Shown one piece after another: positions 6,031 through 7,417 of a stretch of 7,417 bases of DNA. How positions within the stretch are numbered: the first letter of the stretch is position 1; every line of letters starts with the position of its first letter. The DNA is from Desulfohalobiaceae bacterium. Lineage in GTDB: Bacteria > Desulfobacterota > Desulfovibrionia > Desulfovibrionales > Desulfothermaceae. A program made the position numbers and the translations under genes. The notes beneath the pieces were generated by a model. That model made no database searches. It worked only from the letters and a program-made list of their open reading frames with translations, and was not told the origin of the DNA. The stretch is taken from assembly GCA_021737525.1 (NCBI GenBank), contig JAIPDU010000075.1:1-7417 (forward strand). Direction: 5' to 3'.

Positions 6031-6049
6031 CCCGGGGATCATTCCCGGG
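6031..6049 (-). promoter_or_regulatory. Hairpin over the regulator stop codon
   Basis: Positions 6031-6038 and 6042-6049 pair over 8 bp (CCCGGGGA with TTCCCGGG, including one G-T pair) with a 3-nt loop. The loop, TCA at 6039-6041, is the regulator's TGA stop codon on the minus strand. In the mRNA this could slow ribosomes at the end of the regulator or influence expression of the downstream ligase. No T run follows, so it is not a standard terminator. Confidence 0.45.
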
Positions 6050-6611
6050 GAAAATAGAGGACCGCGTAGAGCTCGGCAGCCTCATCCCCCTTGCAGGTTA
6101 CAGAGTGGGGCAGGGCGGAGTTGTAGTAGATGCTGTCCCCGGGGCCGAGCTCGTATTTTTCCTTGCCGTAGAGGATCTCGATCCGCCCGGACAGGACCAC
6201 CAGGAACTCCTCGCCCTCGTGGGAGGAGGGGAGCTCGTTGCGGGTCTCGCCGGGCACCACTTGGATGTGGAAGGGCTCCATGTGCCGGTCGGTCTTGCCC
6301 CGGCCCAGGGAGTAGAAGCGAAGGGGCAGGGGATCGTCCCCGCCACGGAGGGCGTGCATGTCCTCCTTCCGCTCCTCGGCCCGGGTGATGAAAGGGTCGC
6401 TGCTTGTCTCGTCATCCAGGAAGGTGCCCAGCCGGGTGCCCAGGGCGCGGGATATCTTGAGCAGGGGGCCCAGCGAGGGGTGGATGTTCTCCTCTTCCAG
6501 GGAACGGAGGAATTCCTGTCCCAGGCCGGAGATCTCGGCCAGTCGCTCTCGGGACACATTGTTCATTTCCCGGTACTTCTTGAGCTTTTCTCCCAGGTTG
6601 TGCGCGGCCAT
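6039..6611 (-). CDS. XRE-family transcriptional regulator with C-terminal cupin domain
   Basis: The 190-residue protein has an N-terminal XRE helix-turn-helix (about residues 6-65, with KLKKYREMNNVSRERLAEIS and a second helix region near QEFLRSLEEENIHPSLGPLL). A C-terminal cupin_2 barrel follows (about 112-188, with H131 and E135 in SSHEGEEF, GDSIYY at 158-163 and H169 in LPHS). Proteins of this layout are cytoplasmic DNA-binding regulators whose cupin domain is thought to sense a small molecule or metal. The start at 6611 is preceded on the minus strand by GGAG with 9-nt spacing. It lies 95 bp upstream of the acyl-CoA ligase gene, so control of the ligase, possibly in response to a carboxylate or acyl-CoA, is a reasonable inference. 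Autoregulation is likely for the class, but I cannot point to a convincing operator in the 105-bp upstream gap. Confidence 0.93.
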   Translation of the reverse strand: MAAHNLGEKLKKYREMNNVSRERLAEISGLGQEFLRSLEEENIHPSLGPLLKISRALGTRLGTFLDDETSSDPFITRAEERKEDMHALRGGDDPLPLRFYSLGRGKTDRHMEPFHIQVVPGETRNELPSSHEGEEFLVVLSGRIEILYGKEKYELGPGDSIYYNSALPHSVTCKGDEAAELYAVLYFPRE

Positions 6612-6716
6612 AGTCCGGTGCTCCGTGGGTTGCTGTTGAACGATAGCGAACCTGTCCGAAAGGGAAGAAAACTATCCGCTCTGGAGGGAGAAATCAAGGA
6701 GTGATTGGCGGGGCCC

Positions 6717-7417
6717 CTAGGGCACCCGGAAGAAGGTTTCCTCGAATTCCGGCTTGTCCTTGTAGCGCTCCAGGAAAAAGCCGGGCAGCATGTCCATCTG
6801 TTCGAACAGGCCGGGGTCCGCGTTGATGCCCGCCTCGTGCAGGGCCCGGACCACGTCCTTGGGCTTCGGCGGACAGCCCTTGACGCTGATCAGCTTCTGG
6901 ATCTCCGGATGATCCTTGTTCTTTTGGTACATGCACTGGCCCAGCAGGATGGTGGCCTTCATTCCGGGAGTGGGCTCCATGGATTTTCCGGTGAGCACCT
7001 CGATGTCATCCCAGGGCTCGCCGGTGTAGGCCTGGCGGATGGCGGTGAGGACCAGGCCGTTCAATCCGGAGCAGTAGGTGCACATGGTCTTGTCGAACTT
7101 GCGGTAGTAGAGGCCCTCGATGCCCTGTTTGGCCAGGGGTTTGGGGAGCTCGCGCCTTTCGTCGCGGACGTATTCCACATCCGGAGTATGGTGCACGGCC
7201 ACGTCCTGCAGGTGCTCTCCCAGAAGGTCCACGTCTGAAAGATCGGCTGGTCTGCCGCGGTTTTTCGCCGCATGGGCAATGTGGGGCACGTCTCCGGGAT
7301 CGTGGCCCAAGAGGCGGGAGCCGACCTTGTCCGCGGAAAGGATGTCCGGGGAGGCAACCAAAAGGTTGCTGCGATGCATTTTGCCGTCAAAGGCGGGCCC
7401 GCGCTCCAGGGAATAGA
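6717..7417 (-). CDS. DUF362-family protein with putative Fe-S site, partial at its N-terminus
   Basis: The frame stays open to the window edge, so the protein's N-terminus lies outside; about 232 residues are visible. The methionine at 7379 is internal, because the 12 codons upstream of it (ending AFDGK) fit a continuing protein. The first visible part, RSNLLVASPDILSADKVGSRLLGH, is typical of the end of a DUF362 domain, a family of unknown function often linked to iron-sulfur proteins. A C-terminal region follows with CTYC (codons near 7071-7082), a GQC cysteine (about 6933-6935) and GCPPKP (cysteine codon 6873-6875). Four cysteines in this order are reminiscent of the cluster motif of NuoB and hydrogenase small subunits. 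The gene is followed after 105 bp by the XRE-cupin regulator on the same strand. DUF362 assignment is likely; function is unknown. Confidence 0.8.
   Translation of the reverse strand, partial: YSLERGPAFDGKMHRSNLLVASPDILSADKVGSRLLGHDPGDVPHIAHAAKNRGRPADLSDVDLLGEHLQDVAVHHTPDVEYVRDERRELPKPLAKQGIEGLYYRKFDKTMCTYCSGLNGLVLTAIRQAYTGEPWDDIEVLTGKSMEPTPGMKATILLGQCMYQKNKDHPEIQKLISVKGCPPKPKDVVRALHEAGINADPGLFEQMDMLPGFFLERYKDKPEFEETFFRVP

Noticed and set aside
5041..6057. A 338-codon plus-strand open frame opposite the acyl-CoA ligase
   Set aside because: It is antisense to a fully recognisable ligase, and the Val/Gly/His-rich translation has no domain.
6612..6716. A promoter upstream of the regulator (TTGATT with TAGTTT or GATAGT on the minus strand)
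   Set aside because: The better-spaced pair matches the -10 consensus at only 3 of 6 bases and the better -10 has 15-bp spacing. The upstream DUF362 gene could supply the transcript.

Overview
The window reads as a chromosomal segment of a GC-rich bacterium, most likely of the Desulfobacterota and perhaps the Desulfovibrionales. This placement is inference. It rests on the style of the NadC and NadB proteins, the run of XRE-cupin regulator, acyl-CoA ligase and DUF362 protein, and intergenic CGCCAAG-type palindromes that I associate with such genomes from general familiarity. No rRNA, CRISPR array, phage gene or intact transposase is present.

Layout. Positions 1-122 hold a minus-strand tRNA-Arg(CCG) with an intrinsic terminator just beyond its 3' end. 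Positions 123-382 are a non-coding divergent region with a candidate tRNA promoter, an 8-bp inverted repeat across that promoter, and a roughly 100-nt segment able to fold into a branched structure just before the next gene. Positions 383-3716 carry three plus-strand genes: a UPF0173-type metallo-beta-lactamase-fold hydrolase, nadC and nadB. NadB (aspartate to iminoaspartate) and NadC (quinolinate to nicotinate mononucleotide) are two of the three enzymes of de novo NAD synthesis; nadA, the middle step, is not in the window.

Positions 3717-4299 are a tail-to-tail intergenic region of 583 bp. It contains a 408-bp MITE-like element (3775-4182) with 19-bp terminal inverted repeats starting GTAA and a perfect 8-bp target duplication (CGATAGCA). 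This fits the hallmarks of the IS66 family. Inside it are a second pair of inverted repeats and four hairpins. Short degenerate tandem repeats start right after the stop codons of the genes on both sides.

Positions 4300-7417 carry three minus-strand genes, read from right to left: a DUF362 protein cut by the window edge, with four cysteines spaced like the NuoB cluster-binding motif; an XRE-cupin regulator; and an AMP-forming acyl-CoA ligase. The regulator and ligase are 95 bp apart and probably form an operon that controls acyl-CoA activation. The regulator's stop codon lies in a hairpin loop and overlaps a possible upstream ATG of the ligase.

The most unusual items are the IS66-like MITE with its nested hairpin cargo, the structured leader before the hydrolase gene, and the NuoB-like cysteine pattern at the C-terminus of the DUF362 protein.
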